Of a DNA stretch of 36,656 nucleotides, positions 34,818 to 36,656 are shown piece after piece. The notes below the pieces were generated by a model, which was not told the origin of the DNA, did not search any database, and saw only the letters and a list, made by a program, of their open reading frames with translations. The number at the start of each line of letters is the position of its first letter. The stretch's first letter is position 1. The stretch lies in contig PBPE01000073.1 of assembly GCA_002724585.1 (NCBI GenBank), positions 1 to 36,656 of the forward strand. Reading direction: 5' to 3'. Source of the DNA: Dehalococcoidia bacterium. GTDB lineage: Bacteria > Chloroflexota > Dehalococcoidia > Lucifugimonadales > UBA3495. The translations under genes and the position numbers were made by a program.

Positions 34818-36581
34818 TTATTGGGATGCTTTTAGTAGATTCCAATGGCTTGTCTTTGAGGCTGAAGTACCCGGGAATGTCCATGAATCAATGACTTCAG
34901 GGTTTGCGGTAACTTGTAGTGCAAACCAGAAAAATGGAATGTCTGCAAAATTATCAAAGCGATCATCCCCAACTTTTCTGACTTGCTTGTCGATTTCGTC
35001 TGGGTCTACGGTCTCGGCGATGGCTGCCCATGCCTCATTTATGGCGTCAGATTCGTAATTTCGGCCAGAACCATTTGGATATGCCCATGCTCTGACCCTG
35101 TCTACGACCGACCTCATGGTTATAACGTTGCCCCAGCCGCCCTCTTTTATCATGTCGTTCTTTTCCCTGTAGGCGGATCGAACGGTCCCCCATTCACTAT
35201 CTACTATCTTCAAGTCGATGCCTATGGGCTGCCAGTAGTTAATTAGTGCCTCAACCATTACGGCAGTCTCGGGTTCGTCGGATGATACGTAGTTCCAGAT
35301 TGTAAACTCCATTGGATTGTCTGGACTATATCCTGCTTCTGCCATAAGTGCTTTTGCTGCTTCTGGGTCGAAACCGTACATGTCATCCCATTTTTCTTCC
35401 CATTCTGGATTGTAACCTTCTAGAGTGGGGTGGAATGCAGTGTTGTACATTGTTGTTCCTGCTCCCTTGAGGATGAAATCTATTAATTCATCCCGATCCA
35501 CCGCTTTATTCATTGCTTGGCGAATTTTTAATCCGTTTTCGGGAGAAACCCAAGGCACTGTTGGATCGTAGTCTGGATCCCCCTCTGAGAAGTACATACC
35601 ACCAAGGAACAGGGTGAGGTAGTTCGTGGGCACTTGTGCCTCAAGAGTTATCATTCCTCTCTTCATGGCTTCGAACTGTAATTCTCGGGATAGAGATGAC
35701 ATATGTGACTCTCCGACCAACAACATTGCTAGTCTAGTGGCATCTTCTCTAACCCATTTGATTTCGATCTCCTTGAAATCGGGCTTTTCCCCGCGCCAGT
35801 GAGTGCCCTCTGCCAGTTCAAACCAGATGCCCTCTCCTGTGTCTCGTCCTCCATATTCGTATGGACCAGTTCCGATCGGTTTTTCGTCGAAGCTTTCGAG
35901 TCCTTCATCGATTTGTTTTTTACTAAGTATTAGGAATTCTCCGCCACCAAAACCTCGGGAGGCCATAGCTGGCCATAATGTGGTTGAACCTTCCATATTA
36001 AATGTGATGCTATGGTCGTCTATGATTTCAAAACCCTCATCACCTGGTTTCATTTCTTTTAGAAATTGTTTGAAGCTTGATGTGGCTTCATCAGACCTGT
36101 GCAGCGCTAGCGAAGCGGCGACATCTGCTGTGGTAAGCTCACCATAATTATCATGGAAGGGTATTCCTTCCTGTAGGTGGAATGTCCATGAACTGGCATC
36201 TTCGTTGGATTCCCAAGATGTGGCTATTCTGGGAATACGAGCGTTGGTTGTCGCTTCTAGGTCGAGTAGCGTTTCCGCCCATGGGTCAAACTGGTAATAA
36301 GATGGTCTGCCTACAGTCCAGTTCCTGTTTGTCTCTATTACTTCACCGAAGGCATATATAACCCTGTCTACTTTTGCAGTGACTTGTCCGGAGTCGTCAG
36401 CGGACACGGGGGTCGCTGTCACTACTACTTCCTTTAGAACCTCTACGGGTACTTCTTTAAGGACTTCAACCACTTTTGGTTCTGGTTGTTGAGGTGCAGC
36501 TGATCCGCCGCATGCTACTGCGACGAGGGAAAGAATGGCCAGTACTCCTATCACCCATGATATCGACAGATAAGATCTCAT
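34818..36581 (-). CDS. ABC transporter substrate-binding lipoprotein, SBP family 5 (oligopeptide-type)
   Basis: Lipobox ...LSLVAVACGGS; VVEVLKEVPVEVLKEVVVTATP linker; DASSWTFHLQEGIPFHDNYGELTTADVAASL, GTGPYEYGGRD, IRQAMNKAVDRDELI. Confidence 0.92.
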   Translation of the reverse strand: MRSYLSISWVIGVLAILSLVAVACGGSAAPQQPEPKVVEVLKEVPVEVLKEVVVTATPVSADDSGQVTAKVDRVIYAFGEVIETNRNWTVGRPSYYQFDPWAETLLDLEATTNARIPRIATSWESNEDASSWTFHLQEGIPFHDNYGELTTADVAASLALHRSDEATSSFKQFLKEMKPGDEGFEIIDDHSITFNMEGSTTLWPAMASRGFGGGEFLILSKKQIDEGLESFDEKPIGTGPYEYGGRDTGEGIWFELAEGTHWRGEKPDFKEIEIKWVREDATRLAMLLVGESHMSSLSRELQFEAMKRGMITLEAQVPTNYLTLFLGGMYFSEGDPDYDPTVPWVSPENGLKIRQAMNKAVDRDELIDFILKGAGTTMYNTAFHPTLEGYNPEWEEKWDDMYGFDPEAAKALMAEAGYSPDNPMEFTIWNYVSSDEPETAVMVEALINYWQPIGIDLKIVDSEWGTVRSAYREKNDMIKEGGWGNVITMRSVVDRVRAWAYPNGSGRNYESDAINEAWAAIAETVDPDEIDKQVRKVGDDRFDNFADIPFFWFALQVTANPEVIDSWTFPGTSASKTSHWNLLKASQ

Positions 36582-36656
36582 AATAGTGAAACTCCCTTTA
36601 TAAATTGGATATCAGTAGTATTAAGTCTTACGTGATCTGGATTTCAGTCTAAGCTA

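Noticed and set aside
35803-36147. 114-aa plus-strand ORF
   Set aside because: Antisense to the substrate-binding protein; S/P-rich, no motif.
1-36656. Search for CRISPR arrays, tRNA/rRNA genes, IS elements, prophage or toxin-antitoxin loci
   Set aside because: No regularly spaced repeats, no recognisable tRNA arms, and no transposase, integrase or phage structural proteins in the ORF track.

Overview
A 36.7 kb window of AT-leaning bacterial chromosome, densely coding. I saw no rRNA, tRNA, CRISPR array, phage or IS element. The gene mix (CaiB/BaiF CoA-transferase, SDRs, an LVIVD-repeat protein, a Dpp-type ABC system and a substrate-binding lipoprotein with a V/E/K-rich linker) resembles marine Chloroflexota such as SAR202, but that assignment is inference only. 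Housekeeping and core genes: hisF, a HAD hydrolase, hisIE, argS, a heterodimeric ABC exporter, a NifS/IscS-type cysteine desulfurase, a C1 aminopeptidase, a 5'-3' exonuclease and a dipeptide-type ABC importer. The most interesting part is a tight same-strand block at about 12128-18054: a candidate 44-aa membrane sORF, an acyl-CoA dehydrogenase, an Fe-ADH-fold protein lacking two of the four usual metal ligands, an APH-fold kinase, an enolase paralogue with changed catalytic residues (E->D at 169, H->A at 373), and a CtBP-like 2-hydroxyacid dehydrogenase. Gaps between the five large genes are only 20-29 bp. This looks like an uncharacterised pathway with several repurposed enzyme folds. Other points: a perfect loopless 66-bp palindrome at 144-209, long bidirectional terminators, a HAD protein inside the his cluster that lacks the phosphatase second Asp, and a cyclase-family protein with a changed metal motif. 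All family calls come from reading motifs in the translated ORFs; no database search was run.
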